A model generated the notes under the pieces. The model did not search any database and was not told the origin of the DNA. It saw only the letters and a list, made by a program, of their open reading frames with translations. Source: Glycomyces buryatensis (GTDB lineage Bacteria > Actinomycetota > Actinomycetes > Mycobacteriales > Micromonosporaceae). From it: 34,058 nucleotides of DNA. A program made the translations under genes and the position numbers. The DNA lies in the NCBI RefSeq assembly GCF_004912275.1, contig NZ_STGY01000054.1, positions 1 to 34,058 of the forward strand, in the 5' to 3' direction. Position 1 is the first letter of the stretch. Every line of letters begins with the position of its first letter. Below, piece by piece: positions 15,921 through 23,857 of the stretch.

Positions 15921-16481
15921 ATGACCAGCACACGCGAGGCAATGGTGGGGGCGGCCGCCCAGCTCCTGGACGAAGGCGGGGTCGAAGCGGTGACCCTGCG
16001 CGATGTCGGTCGACTGGTGGGGCTGTCGCACAACGCGCCCTACAAGCACTTCGCCGGCAAGGAGGCCCTGCTCGCCGCAGTGGCGGCCCGGGAACTCCAA
16101 GGGCTGCACTCGGCATTGAGCGAATCGCCCAGGGCCCCACTGCGAACCGTGCTCCACGACTACATCGACTGGGCGCTGCGCTATCCGGCCCGGTTCAAGC
16201 TCGTGTTCGGGCCGTGGACCATCGACTCCGACGAGCTAGCCGAGGCCGCGACGCTGACACAGTCCAGCTTCCTCGACCTCGTCGCGACCGCCCAAGCGGA
16301 CGGCGCACTCCCGCCCGGCGACACCGTCCGCCTGGCCTCGCTGCTCCGCGCGCTCACCCACGGCGCCGCCGACCTCGCGCTGGCGGGCCACATGAATGGA
16401 GAGGGCAAGGGCAATGCCTCCCCGGCCGAGCTGGTAGACGACCTGCTCGGATACCTGCGGGACGCCACAGCCGGAAAATGA
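15921..16481 (+). CDS. TetR-family transcriptional repressor
   Basis: The 186-aa protein has a TetR helix-turn-helix at about 5-55 (AAQLLDEGGVEAVTLRDVGR, then LSHNAPYKHFAGKEALL) and a helical ligand domain of the TetR_C_33-like kind. The ATG at 15921 is chosen because GGAAG lies 5 bp upstream; an ATG at 15909 directly abuts operator 2 and would add four residues. It probably represses itself and the divergent SDR gene until an inducer, perhaps the SDR substrate, binds. Confidence 0.9.
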   Translation: MTSTREAMVGAAAQLLDEGGVEAVTLRDVGRLVGLSHNAPYKHFAGKEALLAAVAARELQGLHSALSESPRAPLRTVLHDYIDWALRYPARFKLVFGPWTIDSDELAEAATLTQSSFLDLVATAQADGALPPGDTVRLASLLRALTHGAADLALAGHMNGEGKGNASPAELVDDLLGYLRDATAGK

Positions 16482-16532
16482 GCGCTTCCCGTCCGCCAGA
16501 GACCCGGTAAACGGGGAGCCATCCCAGCTCGA

Positions 16533-17441
16533 TCAAGCGGCCGGGCTCGAGCACGGCGGCTTCGTGATTCCCAGGAAGAACACGGCGGCCACGAGCAGTC
16601 CGAGGCCCCACACCGTATATCCGGGGATGACCATCAGCGTCCACCAAAGTGGGAACTCCGCGCTGAAGTCACCGAGGATCGTGTAGGTGCCGCCAACAAG
16701 TCCGAAGTAGGCACTCAGTCCGCCTCCCACCAGGAAGGCGGGCACCAGGACGATCCACCGGGGCACGTCGCGTCCGGCGAACGGGAGGACCCATCGGGGC
16801 CAGATCCGACCCCATCGGTGCACGAGGGCGAGGGGGAGGAGTGACCCTGCGGCCGTGTAGAGGACGAGGAAGACGAGGCCCGACGGTTCCGTCGGCGGCC
16901 AGGGCAGCCCCGTGATCAGTTCGGCGGCGAGCCGGACCACGGCTCCGGTCAGTGCGCCGTACGCACCGGCGTACGCCCACCACGGGGCGGGGCCGGTCCG
17001 GAGGGTGCCGGGATGTGCGGCCGGCAGCCTCCCGCACCGCGAGCAGGCACCGCGGGCACGACGCTGGGCCGCAATGGTGCCGAGGACGGTGAGCACCCCG
17101 CAGGCGACACCGAGCCCGCGGATGAGGAATCCGGTCCAGTCGGAGGCGGCGAACTCGCCGAACAGCATCGACGCGAGGTCCAGTGCGAACATGAACGAGT
17201 AGAGGATCATGCCGATCCCGGCTGCCCAGCCGAGAGCGACGATGGCCCACGGATGGCGGTTCTCCCGAAGGAAGAGCAGGCTCGCGGCCAGGGCTGCCAC
17301 TGCGATGGCGACGGGCGTCCAGATTCCTGGGATGAACGATTCACCGAACGAGTCGAAGTGTGGCGCTCCCGCGATCGCCCACCAAACGTGAACGGCCGCA
17401 TATACGGCGAGAAGGAACGGCGTCAAGCGTCTCGGTGACAT
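16533..17441 (-). CDS. Polytopic membrane protein of unknown function
   Basis: The 302-aa protein has about eight membrane helices and a cytoplasmic loop near residue 135 with a CSRCG pair that could bind a metal (CSRCGRLPAAH). Actinobacteria carry many such membrane proteins without known role. The ATG at 17441 starts MSPRRLTPFLL, a normal positive-inside first helix; the frame is open upstream but not coding in look. It is convergent with the TetR gene, with a possible weak hairpin (GCTTCCCGT near 16483 and ACGGGGAGC near 16512). Confidence 0.7.
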   Translation of the reverse strand: MSPRRLTPFLLAVYAAVHVWWAIAGAPHFDSFGESFIPGIWTPVAIAVAALAASLLFLRENRHPWAIVALGWAAGIGMILYSFMFALDLASMLFGEFAASDWTGFLIRGLGVACGVLTVLGTIAAQRRARGACSRCGRLPAAHPGTLRTGPAPWWAYAGAYGALTGAVVRLAAELITGLPWPPTEPSGLVFLVLYTAAGSLLPLALVHRWGRIWPRWVLPFAGRDVPRWIVLVPAFLVGGGLSAYFGLVGGTYTILGDFSAEFPLWWTLMVIPGYTVWGLGLLVAAVFFLGITKPPCSSPAA

Positions 17442-17629
17442 GGAGCAAGTCTCCAGAGAGGTGTGCGGGCAGCGCCTCCCCCGGGACGGGGAACCGTCTC
17501 CCCCATGCAGGTGATCGATTCTCCTGCCGCCGAAGGGCATGCCCACCGCTTTCTGGGCGCATCAGACTAAGCACCTGAACCGGACCTGCACCCGAACCGT
17601 TGCGGCGCAACGACTCCGCATTGGAATGG

Positions 17630-17667
17630 GCCGGGCCGGTCGATTCCCACCGATCGATCGGCCCGGC
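17630..17667 (-). terminator. Hairpin terminator of the three-gene unknown operon
   Basis: 17630-17644 (GCCGGGCCGGTCGAT) pairs with 17653-17667 over 15 bp with one G-T wobble and an 8-nt loop. It follows the stop of the last gene of the operon (17712) on the minus strand by 45 bp. The rest of the gap 17442-17711 shows no gene. Confidence 0.65.
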
Positions 17668-17711
17668 ATTCGGGTGAAGTCAGGTTGAAGGTGCTGTCCT
17701 CCTGGGTGGGG

Positions 17712-18122
17712 TCAGGCGGGCGGGTCGGTCCACCTTGGGGTGAAGCGGCGGAGCCATTGGACCGCTCGGCCCTTAGAGCGGGACTCGCGGATCACGTGGT
17801 GATCGAGGCAGTTCCAGTAGCAGGCGACGGCGAGTTGGACGATGCGGTCGGCTCGGTCGTGCTTGGCGGCCCAGGCCTCCTCGTCCAGGAGGGTCGCGTA
17901 GGACGGCTGGATGCGCTCCAGTCGGATGACCGCGCCGATCGGCTGGTACTTCCGCTCGACGGCGGCCACATAGACCTTGTCCTCGTTCCCCTCTGGGAGG
18001 AAGAACTCCAAGGTCCGGCCGTCGACAATGATCTCGGCGATCTTGCTCCCGGTCGGCCCGTTGGGCAGGTCGTCGGGGTGGTCTTTGACCCGGTCTTGGG
18101 CACTGTTCTTTCTGCGGTTCAT
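17712..18122 (-). CDS. Unknown protein, last gene of three-gene operon
   Basis: The 136-aa soluble protein starts at the ATG at 18122 (MNRRKNSAQDR). It has a charged N-terminus, a beta-rich middle (IVDGRTLEFFLPEG, KVYVAAVERKYQPIG) and a helical, His/Arg-rich end with CYWNCLDHHV and WLRRFTPRW. No family is recognised. It follows the 143-aa gene by 23 bp on the same strand, so it is probably co-transcribed. The mid-part could be a small nucleic-acid- or partner-binding fold, but that is a guess. Confidence 0.6.
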   Translation of the reverse strand: MNRRKNSAQDRVKDHPDDLPNGPTGSKIAEIIVDGRTLEFFLPEGNEDKVYVAAVERKYQPIGAVIRLERIQPSYATLLDEEAWAAKHDRADRIVQLAVACYWNCLDHHVIRESRSKGRAVQWLRRFTPRWTDPPA

Positions 18123-18145
18123 GATGTTTCGGCTCGTTTCATGGT

Positions 18146-18577
18146 TCAGCCCTCGCACTGCCGGAAGACCGGGGCGGAGGTGGGGCTTTGCGGGGTTTGA
18201 CGGTTCGATTCGAAGATGCGGGGCAAGTGGCCGCCATCGGTGGCGCGGGCGGCAATGCGGGCCGCATTGCGGTCGGGTTCGGCGGCGGCCCAGATGCGGA
18301 CCGCTTGCGCGACGATCGCGTCCAGGTTGGCCGTAGCCCACTCGACGTGGAGCGGGGCGGACACGCGCAGGCCGGGTTCGGCGGTGTTCAGGCCGATCAC
18401 CGACCCCAGGGCCTCACCGGGCACGGGCTCGGTGGTGTCCTCGGGCAGGGCCTCGGTGCTGTCTTCGAAGGGCTTGCCGCAGAACGTGATCCGTAGCCGG
18501 GTCTGGTGCGGCAGGGATTCGTAGCGGAGGAAGCGGCCGTCGATGGCGGCGATGGCGGTCAGGTACGGATCGGTCAT
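18146..18577 (-). CDS. Unknown protein, middle gene of three-gene operon
   Basis: The 143-aa protein begins MTDPYLTAIAAIDGRFLRYE. It has a beta-strand-rich first half (RLRITFCGKPFED) and a helix (ANLDAIVAQAVRIWAAAEPD) before a disordered end. Its ATG overlaps the stop of the upstream gene (ATGA at 18574-18577), showing translational coupling. No family is recognised. Confidence 0.6.
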   Translation of the reverse strand: MTDPYLTAIAAIDGRFLRYESLPHQTRLRITFCGKPFEDSTEALPEDTTEPVPGEALGSVIGLNTAEPGLRVSAPLHVEWATANLDAIVAQAVRIWAAAEPDRNAARIAARATDGGHLPRIFESNRQTPQSPTSAPVFRQCEG

Positions 18578-19659
18578 CGGGCCACCGCCTGGCCGAGGCC
18601 GGGTCCGGCGTCGAAGGCCCGTTCCCACGCGGCGATGAAAAGCGACCCTGGAGCGGGAAGCCGGGGCGCGGTCGGCTTGGAAGTGGTGGTCGGAGTGGTT
18701 GTGGAGGTGGTGGTGGCGGTGGTGACTTCTGGGGAATGAGGAGACCAGGCTGCGAAGGAGCGGTTCCGTCGGTCGGCTTGCCGGTGTTCGGGTTCGCTCC
18801 TGGCGAGCCGTGCCCCGCCCAGCGCGCGGGCGAACCGGGCGGTGCGGACCTGGTGGGAGGCGACGCGGTAACGCCAGGACGGGTTCGGGCGCGGTCGGTC
18901 ATTCCCGGTGCGCTGCTGCGGGACTTGCGGTACGGGCTGCGGTGTGGGTTGCGGTGTGGGTTGCGGTGCGGGCTGTTTCCGGTGGGCCGCAGGCGCTTCG
19001 GGGGCGCGGCTGCGGATCGCCGGACGGATCAGGCCCTTGCACCAGCCGGTGACTTTCGTCCAGGTCCGTTCCCAGCGGCCTGGTGTCATCTCGGTGTCGT
19101 GGGCGCGCGCGAACACCTCCGAGCCGGTCATGAAGCGGTCGAATGCCGCCTCGCGCAGCTGTGAGAAGCGGTGCGGCACATCGAATCCGCGGGCCGGGGT
19201 GCTGGGACGCGAGGCGCCTGCGGCGGGGCGCGGCGCGCTGACTGGGGGCCAGGCTGGTTCGGGGTTGGCCTGGTGCGGGGGACCTGCCGAGGGACGAGAC
19301 GGTTCGGGGGTCTCCTCGTTCGAAGGCGGAAGCGGGTCGGGAAGCTCGCCCCGGCGGTGACGGCCGGTGCGGGGGTCAGGTCGCCAGCCGGGCGTGCCGA
19401 ACACGCCAGGGTCGTCCGGGTCGTGGGGGCGGACCGTCCGAGAGCGGAACTCGACCCCGAATTGCAGCGGGGGGACATCGTAGGAGTCGGCCGACTTGCC
19501 CAGGACGGAGTCGGTGAGTTCGTTCGGGGCGACCTGGGAGAAGTCGCTCGAGGCGGGATGCGCGGAGTCACCCGAATCGGGCGGGTTGGACGAGTGCGGC
19601 GCCGAGCCGTTTCGCCCTGGCCCGAAGGTCGGATTTTGGCGTACGCTGACAGAGGCCAT
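18574..19659 (-). CDS. Low-complexity Pro/Thr-rich protein, first gene of three-gene operon
   Basis: The 361-aa protein is mostly disordered. Pro/Ser-rich parts cover about 1-160, a small folded island follows at about 160-220 (FDVPHRFSQLREAAFDRFM, HDTEMTPGRWERTWTKV), then PQPTPQPTPQP repeats near 245-255 and a Thr-rich run near 315-335. The final ~20 residues look helical. GGAAGGAAA precedes the ATG at 19659. The folded island WERTWTKVTGWCKGLIRPA may be the functional core. No family is recognised; a role in envelope, secretion or conjugation would fit such tethers but is not shown. Confidence 0.6.
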   Translation of the reverse strand: MASVSVRQNPTFGPGRNGSAPHSSNPPDSGDSAHPASSDFSQVAPNELTDSVLGKSADSYDVPPLQFGVEFRSRTVRPHDPDDPGVFGTPGWRPDPRTGRHRRGELPDPLPPSNEETPEPSRPSAGPPHQANPEPAWPPVSAPRPAAGASRPSTPARGFDVPHRFSQLREAAFDRFMTGSEVFARAHDTEMTPGRWERTWTKVTGWCKGLIRPAIRSRAPEAPAAHRKQPAPQPTPQPTPQPVPQVPQQRTGNDRPRPNPSWRYRVASHQVRTARFARALGGARLARSEPEHRQADRRNRSFAAWSPHSPEVTTATTTSTTTPTTTSKPTAPRLPAPGSLFIAAWERAFDAGPGLGQAVAR

Positions 19660-19863
19660 GGGAGGTTTCCTTCCATTGCTGTGAAGGTGGGCCGCCAGTC
19701 GGATTGGCGTTTGAAGGGCGGCCCACCGGACCATATTGAGTTGTGGCTTATGGATCGCGCACTGCGCGCCTTCGAACTATCGCACACGGGATCGCAAGCG
19801 ACCACCCGCGACTCGCGTGTTTTTCGCTTCTTGTCCTTACGTGTCTAGAAGATCGTGTTACGA

Positions 19864-19900
19864 CAATCAGGGCCGAGCGCTTCGCGCTCGGCCCTGATTG
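19864..19900 (-). terminator. Perfect hairpin terminator at the end of the WXG-like cassette
   Basis: CAATCAGGGCCGAGCGC pairs perfectly with its complement over 17 bp with a 3-nt loop (TTC). It begins 20 bp after the stop of the last paralog. The central GGCCGAGCGC..GCGCTCGG core recurs at 20884-20908. Confidence 0.75.
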
Positions 19901-19919
19901 CTTGTGCTGCAATGGGTTA

Positions 19920-20351
19920 CTAGTCTCCAGCCAGCCAAGAGTCGGCAAGGGTAACCCCATCATTGAGATACGCTTCAAGGTTGCGGCTCACTTCGGGGTC
20001 GGTGGCTACGACCTTCGTGATCGTCAAGAGCGAAAGCTGGATCTGATCCTTGCCGCTGATCTCGTCGAGGAAGTGGTCCTCGCCGAACATGACGCGGATA
20101 AGCCCTTCGAGCGTAAGCACCTTCAACGGCGGGTCGAGGTGGCGGTATTGCGTCTGCATCTCGTCCACGAAACGGTGAATGGCATCGTGGCTTTGATCGT
20201 CCTTGAAGACCTTCTCCAGCACGCCTGCGAACATCGCGGACACGTAGGCGGTCCATTCATCGCCGTCAGGAACCTTGGCCACGAGCTCTTTGCTGGGCTC
20301 CTGAAGGGCAATCGCCCTCATGGCCGCTTTGGCTTCCTCGCTACCCTTCAT
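19920..20351 (-). CDS. Paralog A of a small acidic protein family
   Basis: The 143-aa all-helical acidic protein is the last of three tandem homologues. The shared core is LEGLIRVMFGEDHFLDEISG..Q (about 82-103), matched in paralog C by VEALIRGLYGEDHLLEDVSS..Q and more loosely in paralog B. A shared helix with an Ala/Met-rich face comes earlier (YVSAMFAGVLEKVF). No catalytic motif or signal peptide is visible, so it is probably a cytoplasmic binding protein. The position after a WXG100-like gene fits an immunity or chaperone role; this is inferred. The RBS is GAGAAGGG. Confidence 0.65.
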   Translation of the reverse strand: MKGSEEAKAAMRAIALQEPSKELVAKVPDGDEWTAYVSAMFAGVLEKVFKDDQSHDAIHRFVDEMQTQYRHLDPPLKVLTLEGLIRVMFGEDHFLDEISGKDQIQLSLLTITKVVATDPEVSRNLEAYLNDGVTLADSWLAGD

Positions 20352-20357
20352 GGCTTG

Positions 20358-20405
20358 CCCTTCTCACCCAAGAATCGGCTGAGGCCGAAACTCCCGGCCC
20401 CAGCC
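20358..20405 (-). repeat. Intergenic repeat/hairpin copy 1 between paralogs
   Basis: CCCTTCTCACCCA (20358-20370) is followed by a hairpin GGCTGAGGCCG/CGGCCCCAGCC (20377-20405, one mismatch). The same arrangement occurs at 20860-20908, and part of it is the ribosome-binding site of the gene downstream. The pattern points to tandem duplication of gene plus spacer. Confidence 0.55.
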
Positions 20406-20422
20406 GCTATGCGTTACAAGCT

Positions 20423-20848
20423 TTACGCACCCTCATCGGTCAGCGTGAGGACTTCATTGATGAACTCCTGCTTCTCGGCATCGCCGAGTTCCTGCTCGGC
20501 CAGGAGGGCGTGCGGCAGCATCAGCAGGAGCTGTTGGACCAGTGCCATGTCGAGTCCATCAAGCAAGCCCTCTTCACCGCGACCGGTGCGAAGCATCGCC
20601 TCGACGATCGCGGGCTTCAGGAGCTCTGAGCCGCCGGGGAATCGGTCGGCGAGGCCTTTGCTGTAAGCCACGATCTCCCCATAGGTCGACCCATCAGGGA
20701 ACCGCCGCGCTGCCGCCACCGCAAGCGCGGAGGAAGCCAGCGCATAAGCCCTTCCGGGTCCGAGCCGATCGGCAGGGAGCTTCGGCGATTCAGAGTCCTT
20801 GGTGATCATGACGGTCAACAATGCGATTTCGTCAGGGTTTGCAGTCAT
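20423..20848 (-). CDS. Paralog B of a small acidic protein family
   Basis: This 141-aa helical protein is the most diverged of the three. It shares the pattern VEAMLRTGRGEEGLLDGLD (about 82-100) and the preceding AYALASSALAVAAARRF helix with paralogs A and C, at the same spacing. It lacks the GEDH residues of A and C (GEEG instead). It is co-directional with its paralogs, separated by 71 and 87 bp, each gap holding a hairpin. Confidence 0.62.
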   Translation of the reverse strand: MTANPDEIALLTVMITKDSESPKLPADRLGPGRAYALASSALAVAAARRFPDGSTYGEIVAYSKGLADRFPGGSELLKPAIVEAMLRTGRGEEGLLDGLDMALVQQLLLMLPHALLAEQELGDAEKQEFINEVLTLTDEGA

Positions 20849-20859
20849 CGCGGTCTCGC

Positions 20860-20908
20860 CCCTTCTCGCCCATGAGTCTGCTGGGGCCGAGCGCTATGCG
20901 CTCGGTCC
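20860..20908 (-). repeat. Intergenic repeat/hairpin copy 2 between paralogs
   Basis: CCCTTCTCGCCCA (20860-20872) is followed by a hairpin from 20884 to 20908, GGGCCGAGCGC with GCGCTCGGTCC, 11 pairs with one G-T and a TAT loop. It is the counterpart of 20358-20405 and resembles the final terminator at 19864. It could act as a partial terminator or mRNA stabiliser, setting paralog levels. Confidence 0.55.
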
Positions 20909-20935
20909 TGACCCGTTGTCCCCCGACAAGTGAGA

Positions 20936-21373
20936 TCAGTTTTCGTCTGCCTGCCAGATCCGTACCATCTTCTCGGCATCATCGAGATACCTGTCGAGCT
21001 GAGCCTTGAACTGTTCAGACTGGCCGATGACCTTGTAGATCACCGGCATCGCCGCACGATACTGATCCTGAGATGACACGTCTTCGAGCAGGTGGTCTTC
21101 GCCGTAGAGGCCACGGATGAGCGCTTCGACGTGAAGGAAATTAACTTCGTCCTTAACCCCACGGAAGTCATAGCGCATCTCGGCGAGAACCCGGTCGATC
21201 TCTTCACGGGCTGGTCGTTCGCCAAGCCTGTGGCCGATCGCGCCCATAAAGAGCGCCATTGCGAGCAGGTAGTAGTGCTCAAGCTGCTCGGGTGGGAGTT
21301 TGGCGAGGATGCTATTCGCCTGCTCGTGTTCATTGAGTGCCTGCGCCCGAAGGGCTTCACGAGGTGTCGCCAT
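20936..21373 (-). CDS. Paralog C of a small acidic protein family, coupled to the WXG-like gene
   Basis: This 145-aa helical acidic protein shares VEALIRGLYGEDHLLEDVSSQDQ (about 81-102) with paralog A. Its N-terminal helix YYLLAMALFMGAIGHRL precedes a charged REEIDRVLAEMRYDF helix. Its start lies 17 bp inside the end of the WXG-like gene, so the two are translated together and probably interact. No known family is recognised. Confidence 0.65.
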   Translation of the reverse strand: MATPREALRAQALNEHEQANSILAKLPPEQLEHYYLLAMALFMGAIGHRLGERPAREEIDRVLAEMRYDFRGVKDEVNFLHVEALIRGLYGEDHLLEDVSSQDQYRAAMPVIYKVIGQSEQFKAQLDRYLDDAEKMVRIWQADEN

Positions 21374-22232
21374 CTCTGCTCTCTCTCTTGCCTGCGAACC
21401 GATCGAATATCCTCGCTCCGGCCTCCGTGAAGACCGCCGCCATCAGAATGGTATTGCCTACCAGATCATTCGGAGCCGGACCGGGAGGCGGCGGGGGTTG
21501 CTGCATGACGGGGATCTCTGGAGCGAGTGTAGCCGCGTCATAGCCACTTGGATCTGGAAGGTCCATGCCCTTATGGATTCCGGCGGTGGAGGATGCCAGG
21601 TCACTTCCGAAGCTCTTCAAGTCGTCTCCGCCGCGGATAAAACCGCGTCCGAATCGACGAGCCTTGCCAAAGCTTGAATCGTCAGAAGGGTCGATCTCCC
21701 CCGGCGGTTGAAGCGGGTCGCCGAGGTCATTCCGCAACGACTCGTAGGCTTCATCGCCTGGCAGCCAGATTCGCATGCCGTCATGAGCGGAGGAATCAGG
21801 AGCGGCGCCCGATGGTTGCCCGGCACCTTCGGCGGTCGAGTCGGGCTGCGTCGGCTCCGGAACTGGCTTGCCGATCATCCCGGTGGGGTCGTCTGGCAAG
21901 TCGGGGGCCTTGATGCGGGCGGAGGTTGCGATGGAACTGGTGAGGCCACCGCCTCCGCTCCCACCACCTCCGGCGATGGACGCTGCATATTGGTCCATCA
22001 CCTCGTTCCCGCTCGCGAAGGCCGTCAGGGCCTCCTCGATAGCCCTTCCTGCATCATCCCACTGAGCAAAACCGTCGCTGACCAGCTGATTAGACGAACC
22101 CTCCAGACTCGCCCTGAGCTGAGCAACTTCATTGCCCATGCCGCTCTCGGCCGCCCTAGTCGAGCTGGCCGCCTCCTCAATGAGCTGCATCGCGCCCCGC
22201 AGGATCGCGGCCACGTCACCGATCGAGGTCAT
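21357..22232 (-). CDS. WXG100-like protein with Pro-rich middle, possible type VII-linked substrate
   Basis: The 291-aa protein starts with two predicted helices (residues ~1-90) broken by FAQWDDAG, similar in size and plan to the WXG100-like helical hairpins of type VII secretion substrates. A Gly-rich joint (AGGGGSGGGG), an acidic/Pro-rich disordered part and a C-terminal hydrophobic helix (NTILMAAVFTEAGARIF) follow. No toxin domain is recognised in the C-terminus. The ATG at 22232 is taken; a GTG at 22244 would add four residues, and neither has a clear ribosome-binding site. It heads an operon with three paralogous proteins. The WXG likeness is by eye and may be only structural. Confidence 0.6.
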   Translation of the reverse strand: MTSIGDVAAILRGAMQLIEEAASSTRAAESGMGNEVAQLRASLEGSSNQLVSDGFAQWDDAGRAIEEALTAFASGNEVMDQYAASIAGGGGSGGGGLTSSIATSARIKAPDLPDDPTGMIGKPVPEPTQPDSTAEGAGQPSGAAPDSSAHDGMRIWLPGDEAYESLRNDLGDPLQPPGEIDPSDDSSFGKARRFGRGFIRGGDDLKSFGSDLASSTAGIHKGMDLPDPSGYDAATLAPEIPVMQQPPPPPGPAPNDLVGNTILMAAVFTEAGARIFDRFAGKRESRDGDTS

Positions 22233-22425
22233 GCACGAATCCACACGGTCAGAGTGGCGCCGCGAAGTCCTTGTGGCTCAGGGGTGCCCGGGGGTTCGAG
22301 ACTTATGGAGTGACACATGGGTGAGTTCCAGGGCTTTCTCGATGCGGTTGAGGGACATCCGATTCGGCACCAACCTAACAGAGCGAAGCCGCCCGCGCTG
22401 TCCCCGTAGCGACAGCCCTCCAACC

Positions 22426-22653
22426 TCAAACGTCTCCGACCGAACGGGTCCCCTGCGCAACTTTCCTTTGCCGGTACTGTCCGAGCGGAGTTGCGACGGC
22501 GATGAACTTTGACAGCTTCCCGAACAACTCCCGCTGATGCGCCTCGTGGAGCTCGATCTCGAACAACCCACCGTCGATCCCGAACTGCACCGTGGCGTCC
22601 GCTTCGGTGCCGTCGAGATCATCGATCAGGGTGACCTGCTTCCGTTGTGCCAA
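22426..22653 (-). CDS. Stand-alone Lsr2 N-terminal oligomerisation domain
   Basis: Starting at a TTG with GAGGAG 6 bp upstream, the 75-aa protein reads MAQRKQVTLIDDLDGTEADA, then VQFGIDGGLFEIELHEAH and LFGKLSKFIAVA. This matches the N-terminal dimerisation domain of Lsr2 (VTLVDDFDG..., FGLDG..YEIDL, L...L..WV). The stop comes soon after, and the C-terminal DNA-binding half with its RGR AT-hook is absent; I did not see it in another frame downstream. Lsr2 is the actinobacterial H-NS-like silencer. A domain of this type without DNA binding could act as an antagonist by mixing into Lsr2 oligomers. An ATG at 22725 would add 24 unlikely residues. Confidence 0.8.
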   Translation of the reverse strand: MAQRKQVTLIDDLDGTEADATVQFGIDGGLFEIELHEAHQRELFGKLSKFIAVATPLGQYRQRKVAQGTRSVGDV

Positions 22654-22777
22654 CTCAAGCTCCTCGATAACCGTCGGTAGGGGCGACGAGCCATCGTACG
22701 GAGGCCCCGAGCCCGAGCACCGCATCGGGCAGGGAGAACGAACTGTCCAACACCTTCACCGACACCATGCCGGACCA

Positions 22778-23857
22778 CTATTCCGGCTGAAGGACGCATC
22801 CAGTCCGCACCACGAAGCTCGCGGAACCGTAGCCCACGTCGTAAACGGCGGCGACTCCGTCGTCTCTGACGGCCGTCAACCTGCGGTTCTGCATCACTCC
22901 ACTGTCGTTCTCCCGAACATAGAGCGTGACCTCATACCCCTGCTCGGTCCAGCGGGTCCGAATGCTCTCCAAGTAGGCCAAGCTGAGCTCCGAATCAGGT
23001 TCGAATTCGCCCAGGTCGTACTCGATGCTCAGGTCGACCCATTCCTCGCCCGGCGCGGCGCCGTCTTCGCAGCCGCTCGCGTTCTCCATGCGGCGCTCCT
23101 CCCCGAGCCCCTCGAAGCCGTCGACTTCCTGGAATGCCGGAAGGGTCTCATCCACGACTTCCTCAAGGCGCTGCCGGCCTTCCGAGGCGTCGAATTCGCG
23201 GGTGGGATTCGGCGTCTCGGGCATCGCGGGGGTGGCGTCGTTGACGTTGCCGTTCCAGGCCATCAGGCCCGCGAACACCGCGATCGCCAGCGGAAGCACG
23301 ATCAACTCCGGTAGCCCCGCGAACTTCGGCGCGGAACCGGATTCGATCCGCCGCCGCGTGTCCTGGTTCGCCAACGAGACCAGTTCGATGATCAGCGCAA
23401 CGATGAACGGCACCGCGGGCAAGACGAAGTACGGCAGCAGCATCAGGATCTGGACGACCGTGGCCAGGACCGAGACGACCAAGAGCGCTCCGCCCCAGCT
23501 GGAGCGTCCGACCTGAATGGCCGCCCATAGGTGGAGTGCCGTGGGAATGACGACGAATGCGATGAAGCCGGAAGCCAGTCCGTGGATATCGGCGGCATCG
23601 GAGCCGGACAAGGCCGAAAGCCCGAGGAGCACCTGATAGGCGATGGGCGCGAAGGCCAGCGCGACGGCCGCCTGGAAGTACAGCGCACCCCGGATGCCGG
23701 CGACTGAACCGCGATCGACGACCGAAATGGACGATGCTCGTTCAGGTGCGGCGCTGGGCGGCACTGGAGGGTTGTGAGTTGGAGATGGACCGTCGGCCCG
23801 CGGCTCGTCCTGGTTCTCGTCCGGAAGCCGCTCCCCTGACCGTTCAACCTCGGGCAT
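22778..23857 (-). CDS. Membrane protein with C-terminal extracytoplasmic domain
   Basis: The 359-aa protein has a disordered Pro/Asp-rich N-terminus (1-50), about five membrane helices (roughly 56-80, 92-112, 121-145, 147-166 and 186-204) and a ~150-residue acidic outer domain. That domain has two cysteines (ENASGCEDG and RTGCVLQPE) that could form a disulfide. No family is recognised. Its ATG overlaps the stop of the preceding gene by one base (TGATG), so the two are coupled. A role in envelope sensing or assembly is a guess. Confidence 0.65.
   Translation of the reverse strand: MPEVERSGERLPDENQDEPRADGPSPTHNPPVPPSAAPERASSISVVDRGSVAGIRGALYFQAAVALAFAPIAYQVLLGLSALSGSDAADIHGLASGFIAFVVIPTALHLWAAIQVGRSSWGGALLVVSVLATVVQILMLLPYFVLPAVPFIVALIIELVSLANQDTRRRIESGSAPKFAGLPELIVLPLAIAVFAGLMAWNGNVNDATPAMPETPNPTREFDASEGRQRLEEVVDETLPAFQEVDGFEGLGEERRMENASGCEDGAAPGEEWVDLSIEYDLGEFEPDSELSLAYLESIRTRWTEQGYEVTLYVRENDSGVMQNRRLTAVRDDGVAAVYDVGYGSASFVVRTGCVLQPE

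Noticed and set aside
22245..22425. Possible tRNA or small gene (GGTTCGAGAC near 22295; 66-codon minus ORF at 22229-22429)
   Set aside because: No cloverleaf with acceptor and anticodon arms can be built around the T-loop-like string, and the ORF has no coding look or ribosome-binding site.
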